This document shows, piece after piece, positions 21,907-35,310 of a stretch of DNA of 64,000 nt. The notes under the pieces were generated by a model, which searched no databases, was not told where the DNA came from, and worked only from the letters and a program-made list of their open reading frames with translations. A program made the position numbers and the translations under genes. This DNA is from Telopea speciosissima (taxonomy: Eukaryota; Streptophyta; Magnoliopsida; Proteales; Proteaceae), in assembly GCF_018873765.1 (NCBI RefSeq), contig NC_057925.1:60214970-60278969 (forward strand). Reading direction: 5' to 3'. The first letter of the stretch is position 1, and every line of letters begins with the position of its first letter.

Positions 21907-24327
21907 ATCCATTGCCGGAGAAAAGAAGCCTCAGCATATATGTACCAAGGGATGAGGAATTCTCTGATGTCAAGACACTAACATTCTATTGTGAGACAAT
22001 AAGTGCTGCATTGGATGCTTTGCTCCCTCAGATCAGAGCTACTCTCACAGACAGCAATCTTGGATTCCCTTCCTTCCTCGCCATTGATTCCCTCTTCATT
22101 CAAGGGATGGAGTTACCCCAAGTTGAAAATCAAGGGTTCTTCAGGACTTGCCAAGGCTATAAAACATGGAGATACGATCCTGCGCTTTAAGATCCCTGAA
22201 CTGTATGAAAGTAAGAACTAAGAACGAACCTCTCTCTCTCTCTCTAAGAGATCATTTACCTTTGCAGGAGACCACTTTTCTTGGTTAAGAGAGGAGGAAT
22301 TTGCTCGTCAAACACTTGCTGGTGTCAACCCCTATAGCTTTCAGCTAGTCACAGTATGATAAATGAAAATCACCTACATAAGACATGAGAGTTTAAGAGA
22401 TACATAAACATCAAAGATATCTTACGATTAATAACACAATTTTGCAGGAATGGCCATTGAAGAGTGAGCTCGATCCTAAGATCTATGGCCCACTGGAGTC
22501 GGCAATTACGACTGCAATTGTTGATCAAGGAATTGGACATCAAATGACCATCAATGAGGTAGCACAACTGCAATAGAATAGGAGATTGGGTTTAGCATCT
22601 ACTAATTTCTAACTTATGTTTGCAGGCCATAAATGGGAAGAAATTGTTCATGTTAGATTATCATGATTTGCTATTACCTTACGTAAAGAAAGTAAGAGAT
22701 ATAGAAGGCACAACGCTATATGGGTCTCGCACACTATTCTTTCTCAACCCTGATGGCACACTAAAACCCCTTGCTATTGAGCTCACTCGACCACCCATAG
22801 ATGACAAGCCACAGTGCAAACAAGTGTTCTTACCTAGTACTGATACCATTGATGTTTGATTATGGAGACTAGCAAAATCTCATGTGTGTGCCCATGAATC
22901 AGGTTATCATGAGCTTGTCAGCCACTGGTAAAACCTTCAATGCCCAACAAAGGTTTATCCTTTGGGACTTTAATTTGGCATTATGGAATTAATCTAGCAA
23001 ACTTTGATGTTGCTCTGTTTCTTTTATGTAGGCTGAGGACTCATTGTTGTGCAGAGCCATACATAATTGCAGCTAATCTGCAACTAAGTGCAATGCATCC
23101 AATCTACAGATTGTTGCATCCTCATTTTCGATACACAATGAAGATCAATTCCCTTGCTCGGCTGGCCCTCATCAAAGGAAATGGGATAATTGAGAGTTCC
23201 TTCTCACTATGCAAGTATTCAATGGAGCTTAGTTCTGTTGCCTATGACAAATTCTGGCGTTTTGACATGGAGGGTCTACCAGCAGACCTCATCAGGAGGT
23301 AATGCATTTATGGTATAAAATGTTGACAAAGTAAATATAGTAATAGGTCACTACAGTGAAATTTTTAAGTATAACATCGTAGTGTCGTAACTAAGTCATG
23401 AATTCTATGGATCATTGATACAGATTCCAAACGCAAAATTAAGAGCTCTAATGGGAGATATCAGAAATACAAAAACTGTTTCAAGTAGAGCTACAATGGA
23501 ATCCTTAAAGTCACTCAGCAACTTCTCAAGAAGGTTCTAAACAGTGTCATATTTCAATTGCTAACAGGGTAATGGCAGTCAAGGACCCAACAGCTGAGCA
23601 TGGTGTGAAGCTGGCCATCAAGAACTACCCCTTTGCAGATGATGGTCTCCTCATTTGGACAGCCACAAAGCAATGGGTTAGTGACTATGTCAACCACTAT
23701 TACCCAGATCCTTGCCTAGTTGAATCTGATCAAGAGCTGCAGGCGTGGTGGACTTAGGTTAGAACCCAAGGCCATGGAGACAAGAAGGATGAACCATGGT
23801 GGCCAGTCCTTAAAACACAAGAAAATCTTACTGAAATCTTGACAACCATTATCTGGGTTGCCTCATGCCAGCATTCTGCTGTAAACTTTGGTCAGTATGC
23901 ATATGGTGGTTACTTTCCAAACCGACCCACAATTGCTAGAACCAACATGCCCACTGAAGACCCTTCAGAACAAGACCTCAAGAAATTCATAGAGAACCCT
24001 GGATTAGCACTCCTGCAATCCTTCCCTTCACAGATTCAGGCTACAACTGTTATGACTGTCTTGGATGTGTAGTCAACACACTCGATTGATGAAGAGTATC
24101 TTGGAAGAAAGATAGAGGCATCACGGGCTGATAGTCCAGCTACCAAGGATGCATTTGAGAAGTTCAATGAAAGAATGAAGGAGATTGAAGCAGTTATCGA
24201 TGCCAGAAACACAGATTTGAAGCTGAAGAATAGAACTGGAGCTGGCATTGTCCATATCAGCTCCTGAAACCATTCTCTGATTCTGGATTGACCGGGATGG
24301 GAATACCTAACAGTATCTCTATTTAGA
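21907..24327 (+). pseudogene. Truncated lipoxygenase pseudogene (exons 4-9 only)
   Basis: It is collinear with exons 4-9 of the intact LOX at 689-7783 but lacks the transit peptide, PLAT domain and exons 1-3. Clear disabling changes relative to the intact copy: a deletion in exon 4 near 22137-22143; a stop-creating change near 22855-22860 in exon 7; a TAG at 23755-23757 in place of a Glu codon; a TAG near 24070; and a two-base loss near 24250. The iron-ligand motif HSAVN is still recognisable. It is a host-gene duplicate that decayed after the segmental duplication. Confidence 0.93.
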
Positions 24328-25526
24328 AGTGAAACATGATCGTTTTCAAATGCATCTTTATTACTTTATCTGAATAATGAAATTCAGATGGCTGCAAACG
24401 TTAGTGATGATTGTTAAATCATGCTACACCATAGCCAATGGAATACAATCCAAATATTTTCTACTGCCCATCTATCTTCCTTAAATTATCAGTTGCTATG
24501 ATTAATAAAGCTGCAGCAATGGGAAATGAACAATCTCTTTTATTACTTTTGCTTAACTGTACATTTCAGCTTAAAATTATCCATACACCAAGCTATAATA
24601 AGCACAATCCACTAGAAAACTACCAAAAGAGACAAAAGGTCAAAATACCAGAATGGTCATCAACATATGTAGTTACTTGTACAACCTGAATGAGCATCAG
24701 TTACAAAATGTAGTAGAACAAGGTGCCTTTTCTTTACCCACCCAGTATACCAGAAAGTCCAGACTAATTTTCTGGGGAAATTCTAAATATCACCATGAAA
24801 TGCCACCATGCCTTTTCTATTTCTTTTGGAGTGAGTTAGTTTGACAAAGCCAATTTCAAAACCAGTTTCCATCAACTTAATACATGATGAATAGTCTGAC
24901 ACCAATATCATATCAGATGAAATGCAAGGTGGTTCTGAAGATGGCACCGTATACAAATAACTACAATGTATGATCACATGAAATCAATCAAAGCCTCTTT
25001 TCCCCCTTTTCTTAACTCCCATGTGGGTTGGTTGCATAATTTCAAAACCTGATTTGATCAGAACTTCAGAAGAAAGAAACATAACCATGAAGAGGCCAAC
25101 TTATACTATAACACCAATTCATGATCATTTATACATATATGTACAAGTAGCAATTCATGATACATGTATGCTTAAAAAGAATGAAACAGGAACAAATAAA
25201 TCCCTGGCAAAACTATCCTGAAAAGAATAAAGAAATGATTTTTGCTCTTTCATGGTATTACTATCATATACAGGGCACCTATACCATGACTCATGCATGC
25301 CTACATAGACAGAGGTGGCAATGAGTATGCACGTATGGACACATACTTGCAGAAGATATACCTCCAAAATTGCCTCTCTAAAATGACTGCTCAGGAGCCA
25401 TGGTGCCCTCAAGAATGAAGTTTTCAGGTCTCAAAAGGTACGACTCATTTAAGGGCGGCGTACCCAAGTTTTCCAATGGAGAAAACTGTTGCAATCCAAT
25501 CCCGTGGGAATCCTTTCATAGTTGAA
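24328..25526. other. Convergent intergenic region between LOX pseudogene and O-FucT (right copy)
   Basis: This is the duplicate of 7784-9002. It includes the likely 3' untranslated region of the intact O-FucT gene. No separate gene is supported. Confidence 0.6.
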
Positions 25527-28359
25527 TCATGTTGTGGATCTTGGATTAGAATCATTGCACATGCACTCTGTTACAGGATACTTTGTCACATCCCTCCCGG
25601 CCTTGCTTGTTCTGATCTCCGGCTGCCCCAGAGAATCATGGTGAAGATCCCTTATAATCCTATTAAACTCAGATTCCGGTAGAGAAGAATTTAAGAAGTA
25701 AGGAAGCATCTGTCTTTTGTTCGGGGTTATATACTTCTTGTGCCCTGCATAGGCCCTATGGCCCTGTTTCAACAACAGTTGTATAGTCGTTAGCAATGCA
25801 AAGTTGCAGAAAAAGGTGCCAATCTACGTAGCCTTTCAGTAGCATCTACCAGTCATTACAAAAAGCAAGCATTCAATATTATTTAGTAATACTTGCTCAT
25901 ATTCTAGTGGAAATTGAAACTTGGAAAACTAAGAAGTAAAAGAGAATGCATGTTAACTCAGACTCGATACCCAGGTCAATTAGGCAAATTGATTTTGGTC
26001 AAGAGTTGTTTGATTTCATTATGTACTAAGCTCCTCTACGCAGCAAGACTACAACTAGCAAAACTGGATCCAATGCCCAAACTAGTAACAGTGCTAGCAA
26101 CATAATACCTGTATAGCATGCCCCATATTCCCACCATGAGATGGCATGAAGACATCACTGTTCTCAGAAACTATATAATCAATAGCAGCTAGAAGAGAGG
26201 CTCTGTTTGCAAATGGCTCCAATTCTCCAGGCAAAGCAAGGTCATTCTTGTTATAGAAATGAGGAAATTCTCTGATTAAAGGTAGTAAAGCTTCTCTTCC
26301 CCCCAATGGAAGGCCTCCTGCCCAATATATCGTTGCATTTCTTGGAGCTTCAAGTGCTTTAAGCAGCCTAAACATGAAACAAGAGGATCTTCAGGTTGAA
26401 AGAAACAATGCAAATATTATAACTTCAAAAGTAAAGGTTTTCAAACCCTACCTGGTAACTTCCAAGGCATTCAGAGGGCAAAGCCCTGCAAGCTTGCGAT
26501 CATGGTAAGTCATGTTCGATCTTGCTGTAAGGAGCTCTGGCCTTAATTTTCTCTCATTGCGAATTATCTCATCATACTCACGGCTCAACCCAGGAAGACA
26601 CCCAGTCCTCACCCAAACATCTTTCTCCATGCGTAGATGAAGAGCAAGGTATGGTCCCTCACTCCGCATTCTGTCTGCTAGCTTGTTACCAAGCTCTAGA
26701 ATAGGAGGGGCAAACCTCAATGCATGAAATGCCACCTAAAACAATACAATAATCAAATAAGAGAATGCACAATAAACCAGAGAAAGAAACAACAACTCAC
26801 GATAAAATGGTAAATACATCTAGTTGGGTGCTCAATTGATTCATATCAGACTTTAGTTACTTGACATCAAAATTTTGGGCAAAACCTCTTCCTTTCCATC
26901 ATAAGAAATGGGAAGGGAAGGGGCAAAAAGATTGAAGAAATGAGTTGCATCAAACCTTACCTTGCACCGGAGCTTCTGAAGATCAGAGGGAAGATCCTTT
27001 GAGAGCCTAGAATCCAAACCCCGCAAGAGCAACACGTTGTCCCTGTTAAGCTGCAAAAGATGAGGGTTTTCAGATACTAAAAAGAGTTTTTCAGTTTATG
27101 GGAATTTTAAACTCCTCTCGGAATGGTTATTGTGAAAATTTGAAACTGCCAACAGTTACAGAATCAGGGAACTCGGAGGATATAATCACTAATGATCCAA
27201 ATCAATTAGTCCCAAATATTAAAACTGATAACGGAAGCTTAAAAGGGAACTACAAATTAAAAAAAAAAAATTTTAAAATGTAGTTAGCTTAACGTTATCC
27301 CCTCCCCTCCTTTGTTTGAGAATTAGTAAAAATAAGAGGGTGTTCAAATGATTCTTCTTCTGAAACTAATTGTGTCTCTTACCCGCTTGAGGTAGCGTTG
27401 GCGAATCCAACGCGGGGAGACATGAAGAGGGGTCCGCTTCTCCTCCACTGGCCTCGACATCAGATGCGTCGATGGCAACGATGAAACTATCCGTACATCA
27501 TGGGCAAGAACTCTTTTGAAGTGATCCAGATCGAAAATATCAGAAAATTCGCTGCACCCACCAAAAATTTCAAGAGAAAATTCAATTAATTTGTCCAGTT
27601 AGTGTGAAAAAGACTGAAATCAGCATCACCCACCGACATTAAAAGTATTGAACCAAAAATAGAAGCTTTAAAGTTCTAATTTTTCTTTTCCATTTTTGTT
27701 CTTGTTTCGTTCAATTAATCTTTTGCAGTGTATCACTGAGTCTTTTACCTTTCATCTCCCCAAATAACGTTCACTTGCAAGATAGGAACAACCAAAGCAG
27801 CTCCAAGAATACGAGAAATAACAACTGCATCAACGATCTGGTTCCTCTGCTGGTTCATCCCACCAGAAACCACAACCATTAGATATTTGGTTCGATCCTT
27901 CAGAATCTCAGAGGTGGACCGTCGATACTCTGTGCTGAAATACAAGCAGGGACGATAACCCAACCCGTCCGGTTGCTTCCAGAACTCCGCTTCCTCACCT
28001 TCCTCACTTTCCTCCCCATCTCTAGATTCAAAGGACAATGGCATAACAGAGTTTCCCTTCACAGTCGACGCCTGAGTTTGACCATCCAATGAACATGGCC
28101 TCGGCCAAAAAGGAAGTAAAGGATCGAAGTTGAATCCCACCTCCAACATTCCAAGCAAAGCAAAGAGAAAGAGCAAGAAAGCCCAGAACTTTGGGTTCCT
28201 TGAGTTGTTGCTGAAGAAATTGCTTGCATTCTTCTTTGAAGACTTCTTGGTCGGCGAAAGGAGTAGAGAGTGAAGAGAAGAAGCTGAAAGAGAGCTGACA
28301 ATTTGAGATGGTACAGAAATGTAAGAGAGCTTGTGTGATTGGTTCTTCGACTTGGCCAT
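25527..28359 (-). CDS. O-fucosyltransferase family protein (plant GT106-type, PF10250)
   Basis: Six exons are inferred: 28359-27749, 27551-27383, 27050-26961, 26735-26452, 26367-26109 and 25763-25527, giving 549 residues. A basic cytosolic tail and one hydrophobic anchor (about residues 58-74, FWAFLLFLFALLGML) predict a type II Golgi membrane protein. Family landmarks are GGMNQQRNQIVDAVVISRILGA-like N-terminal text, HFKRVLAHDVRIV, the HLRMEKD motif with its conserved Arg, SHGGNMGHAIQ and the C-terminal GRDVTKYPVTECMC. Members transfer sugars in the secretory pathway; the acceptor of this one is unknown. Its last three exons lie in the duplicated block and its first three outside it. The first exon uses the only upstream ATG that gives the family N-terminus. 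Confidence 0.92.
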
Positions 28360-29781
28360 GAGAGAAAGAGAGAGACCTCAACAAGGGAACTGAATCAGAG
28401 AGAACTTAAAAACTAAAAAGAGAGTGAGAACAGAGAACGTTGCAGGCGGCGGGAATGCGAAGGAGAAAGACTGATCAATGCGCAGGTTCCGCGTTATGGC
28501 GAGATAATGGATGCGATTACTATAGACGGTCTTCGAATTAAAATAAGGGAAAAAGGTTAAACGTTGCTGCTCTTATTGTTAAATATATTTTCTTCTCATA
28601 ATCGAATCCCCTATTTAACTATATTTTCAACAAAGCCCCTGTTACACTTTTTCCCGTAATAAATGTAACTTTCACATGGTCACATATAATAGGAACTTGG
28701 GGGAACCACTCATCGAATGAATGGCCAGGGAATACCTCAAAAGAGTAAGGGTAGCTTCGTCATCTTACAGAGAAATGATGGGTGATTGATGGAACTTATT
28801 CCCATACCAAATTGGATACGTGTCGGGAATCGGGATACACGTTACAGCCCAGCTGTCACAGCGAATGGGCCAAAGCTGTGAGAGAGAGAAAAAGAAGAAC
28901 TTGAAGCCAGAACCATGTGACCTCTGCCAGTCTGCCACCACTACACTTCTCTTTTCAGCTGACACGTGGATACATAGCCCCCATCTCCCAATAATCTTTA
29001 CCTTGTTCCTTTCAGTTGCCAGTTGGCTTCCGCTTCGTATATGCCGGACCTAATGTGGCTCACCTTTCATCTTTCTCCACGTGTACTAAACCTTCCTGCC
29101 ACGCATGATTTTAATGCACGGTATCGGATCGAATATCGGTCATTTTCAAAATCGATATGATATTGTATTAGTATCATCCAGGATCGGCCATATCAAACAA
29201 TTTTACCCCTGGATTTCCTTAAAAAATGGGCTTTCTTGAGTTAGTTTACCATTTGTTCGTACTATTCCACTGATACGATATCTGTCAGGTATCGATATCA
29301 ATTACCTTCAAAATCATACAATATCAGGTGATTCGATACTGATACCTCAAACCATGCTGTCATGTATACTCTGCCAGAGAAGAAATTACTTGAATCTTTT
29401 AATCCAGTAATTGAACCATTTTGAGGGTTGAGTAAGTAATGAACGAAATTTAAAATATTTTTTAACTAACTTTGTTTTGTGCAAGAAAGATCTATAAAAT
29501 TGTTGTGGTCAAAGCTTTTGCTTTCTAAATTGTTCACACACCGTTGTAATTGTTTTCTTCTCTGTCATTATGCCTATTGAAGTATAACGTTTCGCTACTT
29601 AATCATCTACAATTATGTGATAATAGCAACCACTATTCTTATTACTTAGGAATTATTGTTTTTAATTGTTCATTTTTGTGTGTTTTCTATTAATTTAAAT
29701 ACGATCGTAATGTTAATTAAAAAAAAAATGTTATCACTCAAATAAGATCGAGTACTTATAACTTAATAATTAAGAATTAAG
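28360..29781. other. O-FucT upstream region and intergenic DNA
   Basis: The O-FucT promoter should lie just right of 28360; no clear TATA box was found. Degenerate 'atatcgg/ccgatat' sequence at 29117-29350 resembles diffuse repeats at 31830-31890 and 33165-33250. No gene is supported. Confidence 0.5.
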
Positions 29782-29797
29782 TTAGTGAAATTCAACC

Positions 29798-31299
29798 ACA
29801 CAGTTAAATTATGGTATGATAGGTGGCTTCACAATCATAGTATCGAGGATCTTCTTCATCCCCTACATATTCCTCGAAACCTTTTTGCTACAGTGGCTGA
29901 TTTATGGGATCAAGGAAACTGGGAGTTGCCGGCGGTCCAAGACCCTCTCATCCAAAGCATCTTCAATGCCATTCTTGGAAGTGGAATCACCTGTCACAAC
30001 GGGCATGATCTGAGATTTTGGGCGCATTCTACTACAGGAACATTCTCGGTCAAGTCAGCTTGGAATACTCTGCGCATCAAGGTGGTTGCTCCTACATGGG
30101 CATCGAGTGTATGGAACCAAGGACTACATCCACGCTCTGTAGTGTTTGGTTGGAGACTCGCACATGGAGCGCTACCTATAGACCACATGGTGTGCCGCAA
30201 ATCAGTCCCGTTCGTTTCCAGATGTGAACTTTGCCATTCGAACTGCGAATCGATAAATCATTTATTCCTAGACTGTGCCTTCTCACGGCAAGTTTGGGTT
30301 GGGGTACTATATGCTTTTAATCATAACTGGAGGGGGTTCCCTTCTATTGAATTATTTTTTTCTTGGTGGCGTAGAAAGGCTAAAGTGCTAAAGTTGTACC
30401 TCTCTCGAAGGTATGGGGTCCCCTTCTAATTATCTGTTGCCAAAGTATTTGGGGGGAGCGCAATAATCGTAGATATGACAATCGAAGCAGAACCCCTGCC
30501 GCAGTGGTTAAATTATGTTTTAAGGATGTTGGGGACTACACAAGGGTGAAAGGGCTTCAGGTGAAATCTGTCTAGGATTTAACTCTTGCTCGATTGATGA
30601 AGGTTAGAATAGCAATACCACCGCCTAAAAGAATAATAGAAGTTAAGTGGAAACAACCATAGCAGGGCTGGTTGAAATTGAATATTGATGGCTCTTCTCT
30701 GGGTAATCCAAGAGCAACAGGTGATGGAGGGATTTTTCGAGATCATTTGGGAACAGTAATAAGATGCTTTTCAGAATACCAGGGAGTGGGTTCAAACCAT
30801 GTGGCTAAGCTGGAGGCGTTCTTTGCTGGAATAAGGCATGCTAGGGAGATTGGAGTAGGAAAACTATGGATTGAGTGCGACTCGGAGGCGGTGGTCACAG
30901 CCATTCTCACTTGCAAGATTCCGTGGAATCTCATGCACAAGTGGAGGAACACCTCCAATTTTATGAGATCTATTCAGTGGCGTATCACACATTGCTTTAG
31001 AGAAGCAAATTCGACTGCAGATGCCCTAGCTAATCATGCGGTGAAAAGGAAGATTAATTTATGTTGGTCTACCCCTCCTAACTTCTTAAAGCGGACGATC
31101 TACTGGGAAGCGCTAGATCGGCCTTTCTATAGATCTACATAATTTGTTGTTATGGTCTAACGTTTTCTAAGGTCTGGACCGAAGGAAACAAGTTAGAATT
31201 GTTTGTTGTTTTTAAGGTTGTAATCATTTGACCATTGTAATTTTATTTTCCTTTAATTCTATCAATACAAATTACTGATCTTTAGCCCAAAAAAAAAAT
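29798..31299 (+). mobile_element. 5'-truncated LINE (non-LTR retrotransposon) with RNase H
   Basis: A 1.5-kb tail of an L1-type plant LINE. It encodes the end of ORF2: a zf-RVT region (CELCHSNCESINHLFLDC, about 30220-30280), then an RNase H domain at about 30672-31110 with the D-E-D-D set visible (NIDGSS, LEAFF, IECDS, STADAL). The reverse transcriptase and endonuclease are missing. At least one frame break (stop near 30427-30429) separates the two parts. It ends in an A-run (31289-31298) and is flanked by a 16-bp target duplication, ttagtgaaa(t/c)tcaacc, at 29782-29797 and 31300-31315 with one mismatch. This is a typical target-primed insertion that stopped early. Confidence 0.92.
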
Positions 31300-34200
31300 T
31301 TAGTGAAACTCAACCTATTAACAATGATTAAATCAAATTAGGTGCAACCCAATATATTTGATCATAGAGATCGAAACTAACACTATAAACAATGCTTGCT
31401 AAATCCTTTGCACAATATCGATTGGATGGACAATCCTTGAGGTATCCATTAGCATATATCTTCATGTTTCAACTTAGTAATAATTTACTATATAATCCTA
31501 ATAAAAATACTTTCTTATGCTATTAATTGAACCAGGGGAGAGGGTTTTCATAGCAAGTGATGTAGAGGATTACATCAATGAAGTGTGAGGGAATGGTTTC
31601 CTACATAAGAAGGCAGCAAAGTCATTTTATATAAAGAAGAGAGATATAGAGAGAGGAGGTGATAACATATCCTCTTGGTTCAGACGTCAAACACATTTCC
31701 AGGTACTTATTAGTATCAAATCGCCTATTTTGATTGATCAGTTGTGTCTAAACAAGAGATGGCAAAATGGTCCCAAAAAAGAACCCTATCGATATTTTGA
31801 GTCGGCAAAATAACTCAATTCAGCTCAATATGATTGATTTTGTGTCGATATCGATTGCGATCGATACCAATTCCAATATCAATACCAATGCCATACACTA
31901 AAGGATTTGGATCTTCTCCAACTACTTGGGTGTCCAATTTCTTTCCAACAACCCATCCACCAACTGGGAGGCATTAAATACACATCCCAACACTTAATCA
32001 ACATTGAAATTTTAGCAAACACTGTTTGAACCTGTCTTCAAGAAAATGTGTTTTAAGTTTAAGATTCTTCATGAGAAAAATTATTCAGGAATCGACCGAT
32101 ACGGATCCGTACAATTGGATCAGATCGATCTCAGCCCATACCGATTTCATCCGACCAAAATCAATCGATCCGATCCGATCCGATCCAATCTGATCGGATA
32201 CCTCAAACCATGATTCAAAGATGAAAAGGTTACCAAGAATGAAAGTACCAATTGCCAGCCACTCATTTAGCAATTACAGCTTCTTCTCTTGGGATATATG
32301 TTAGAGCTTCAAGGGTGTAGTCTGGCCATGATGACTTGGTGGTATTCTAGTTGCTGTGGTCCACTGGTCCATTTCCCTATCCTATATACTTTACGATCCT
32401 AATTTAAGTGGGCTTAGTGGCTTAGCTTATTAGTTTAAGCAAATTGTCGGGCACTAAGATGTTATTACTGTCTCTTTTTCTTTTTTTTTTAAATCTGTGG
32501 GACCCACTTTATTTTGATGAAAAGAAAAGTCAACTTGATGTCTTCATCTTGCCGCTCAGGATTGGTATCTTCTCAGCCCCAAACATTTGATTAAAACATT
32601 GATTGGGCCCATAGGCCGGGAATTATCTGTGACCCAGGCCAACCGGGCAGCTATTAAATTTGTCCGAAGAAGTAGCGTCTACAATACGCCATTCTCCGCG
32701 TCGCACAGAGCTGGCAATGACCACGAAACTCGTAAATGTCCAGCTATTACTGACCTCTTTGACCAATCAGAAAGCTTCATAGTGGTTCGAAACTCGAAGT
32801 TCAAAAGTTACAAAAAGTTTTTTTTTCTCATATCCCCAAGAGTTTCGTAAATTTCAAGAAACCACCCTTTATTTAGTAAAACTACTACGCTTAAACTTGC
32901 CCAGTGACTTTGAATGACGGTAATAACGCGCCCTTGGGCTCGGAATGCGGTTCAATCTCGGGTTCGGGGCAGGTTTTGTTTGACCAAGTCTCATACAAGG
33001 CTTTCACTTCAATGAAAATTTATTACGAAAAAAAACATCCCTTTCCACCCCCCGCACGAGAAACATGCATGGAATCACTAAAAAGATTTCATAGAGTTTT
33101 GCTAACTTCGAATATATTATCACATCGATTTCAGGCATTAAACACATGGGTTAACATGGATTAACGCATCGGTATTGGGGATCGGCTGTATCGGTTGATT
33201 TGTATTAGTATTAGTCATGAGTCCATGACTAATACCGTCAGTCCGATACATAGAGGTAGTGACTGATATATGGGCATGCTATTCAAGGGGGACAGGATGG
33301 TCATTTCACCCATCTCCATGTTTCTGGGTGCAACTTGCGCCATCGGCACATAAAACATTCTACCTAATCTAATATGTGATAGGATTGTGATGTTTTTTTT
33401 TTTTTTGGGATAATGAATAAGATTGTGATGTCATAAAACCTTTTCAAGCCTTCTCATATAACGAGTCATGGGACTCATATTTACTTTCTCGATCTTTAGA
33501 CAACATATGTGTTCTTTTTATTAAATGAATCCATCTCCCACCTTCTCATTGGTGTAGTTTCTTATTTAAGTGCCTTATAAATTTTACAAAGTTAATTAGG
33601 GCAAATTCCTCCAAAAAGAGGAAGGACATGGTTTCATTTTTCAAATATCAAACCCTAACTTGTTAAGGTCTTGACTATTAAATATTATGAAATGCGAGCT
33701 GTATATAGTACTATTTTAACCCATCTCATGTACTCATCTTTACTACTATGTCAAAGAGAGTTAAAACAAAACTAGGAATATTGTTTTGCTTTCACCACAA
33801 AGTTTGGAATGTGTACTGTTGCCGTTAGAATCTGATTTGCCACGTAAGTGGAGAGACCTACACGGCTACACACCACAGATAAATGTATTGCAATAGAGAA
33901 GATCTGAGCTAGCTCTAATGTGAATGCTCTGATGCTAAAGTGAGTAATCCAAATAACAAAACAGTAAAGAGAAGGAAATTGAGTGAGTAGTTAGGTGAAA
34001 GTGATAAATGGGAATAGGTGCCCTATTATATATCTTGTATAGTAGTACGCTTATATATATAGGATGTATGGCGGTAAGATTGGATATCATGTCAACGACA
34101 TAAAGTAAATATCCCCAATGGAAGGTCATTTGTCACAACGGCAGTTATATGACCGAAAAACTTATGCTTAGATGGATGACAACAATATACAATTTAATCT

Positions 34201-34479
34201 TTCATTTTGTTCGGACCTCAAGCCACGTGTTGAACATCCATAGTTGAGTTGTTTTTATGCATAACAATTACAACTAATATGTGGCTAATTGCTCATCAAA
34301 AACATGTGGCTAATTAAAGTGGATTCTAAATTTCATTGAAAAGTAGGCATTGTTTCGCTATTGAATGTGTTAAATTTGAATTAAATTTCGAAGGGCCTAG
34401 TTTCTCTCCACCCAAGGTGAGAGAGAATCTCTTCGTTTACCTCATCTAACCGACTAATTGGATTGGGAAGTGATGTAGA

Positions 34480-35310
34480 AAAGTCACTTACAGGGCTTAT
34501 TATAGTAGAAATAAACCTTGGGATGAGTTATGCATGTATTGGGCATTTGATTCTATGTGTTTATTTTGTAATTGGTCAATTTAATATCCTAAAATGTGGG
34601 TAGAAAGTACGAATACGAGATTTACTTCAATAATTTAGTTAGAGTCATATGCTGAGTTTTGTTTTCTTTATTATTTCACTTTTCTAGTCAATTTAGAATA
34701 CCTTATTAGTTAAAGGTTAAATTAGATCTTTTATTTTTAGTGTTTAAGTCTATTTTTGAGTGTTTTTTTTTATAAATTTGTAAGGGAGGCCAACATTGTA
34801 CACAAATTTGATTAATGAAATTTGTGAAAATCTTAAAACAAGATAGGGGAGAGGTCTAGGGCTAGACGCCCATTCCCTTCCCCCATCCTCTTCCATTGGC
34901 TCTCGACTCCAAACCTAATTATGTTCAATTCAACCTCAAGAGACTAACAAGATTGCTGTAATTTCTTTTATTAGATTCTTTCATCGATTCTTGAAGATTA
35001 TCAATTGCTGCCAAGGTGTATTCTCATTAGTTGAACCATCAAGAGCATTCCTCACATCAATCCAGGAGACTAGGGTTTTCCAAACCCAAGTGCTGCTCGA
35101 TCTCAGTTTCTCTCTCTTATTCTGATCGGTTTCTTCTATTGGGAAATTCAACTTCAATTACAGTTTCAACAAGTTATTAATTTATGAATTATATCTCTTG
35201 TGGTTATCAAATTGAGATCTCATCATTCTCCTTCAACAAAGTTGAGATCATTGTTCTCTTTCTTGTTCTCTGGAGGTGTTCTTTTAGATCCTGCATGAGG
35301 ATATATTACA
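34480..35310. other. Possible solitary LTR or other retroelement remnant
   Basis: The composition resembles plant LTRs: a long A/T-rich first half, then 'gtaagggaggccaacattgtacacaaatttgattaatgaaa'-like text near 34781-34820 and a C/T-rich end near 35100-35290. No matching second LTR, defined ends or target duplication was found, so this is tentative. Confidence 0.25.

Larger units (their letters stand above)
21874..26916. repeat. Segmental duplication, right copy
   Basis: This is the partner of 5288-10387, in direct orientation, about 5.04 kb. It starts in LOX intron 3 and ends inside intron 3 of O-FucT, after which the O-FucT gene continues intact. Confidence 0.92.

Noticed and set aside
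32587-33164. Two ORFs of 86-87 codons
   Set aside because: No domain, no plausible splice partner, and a biased composition typical of chance frames in intergenic DNA.
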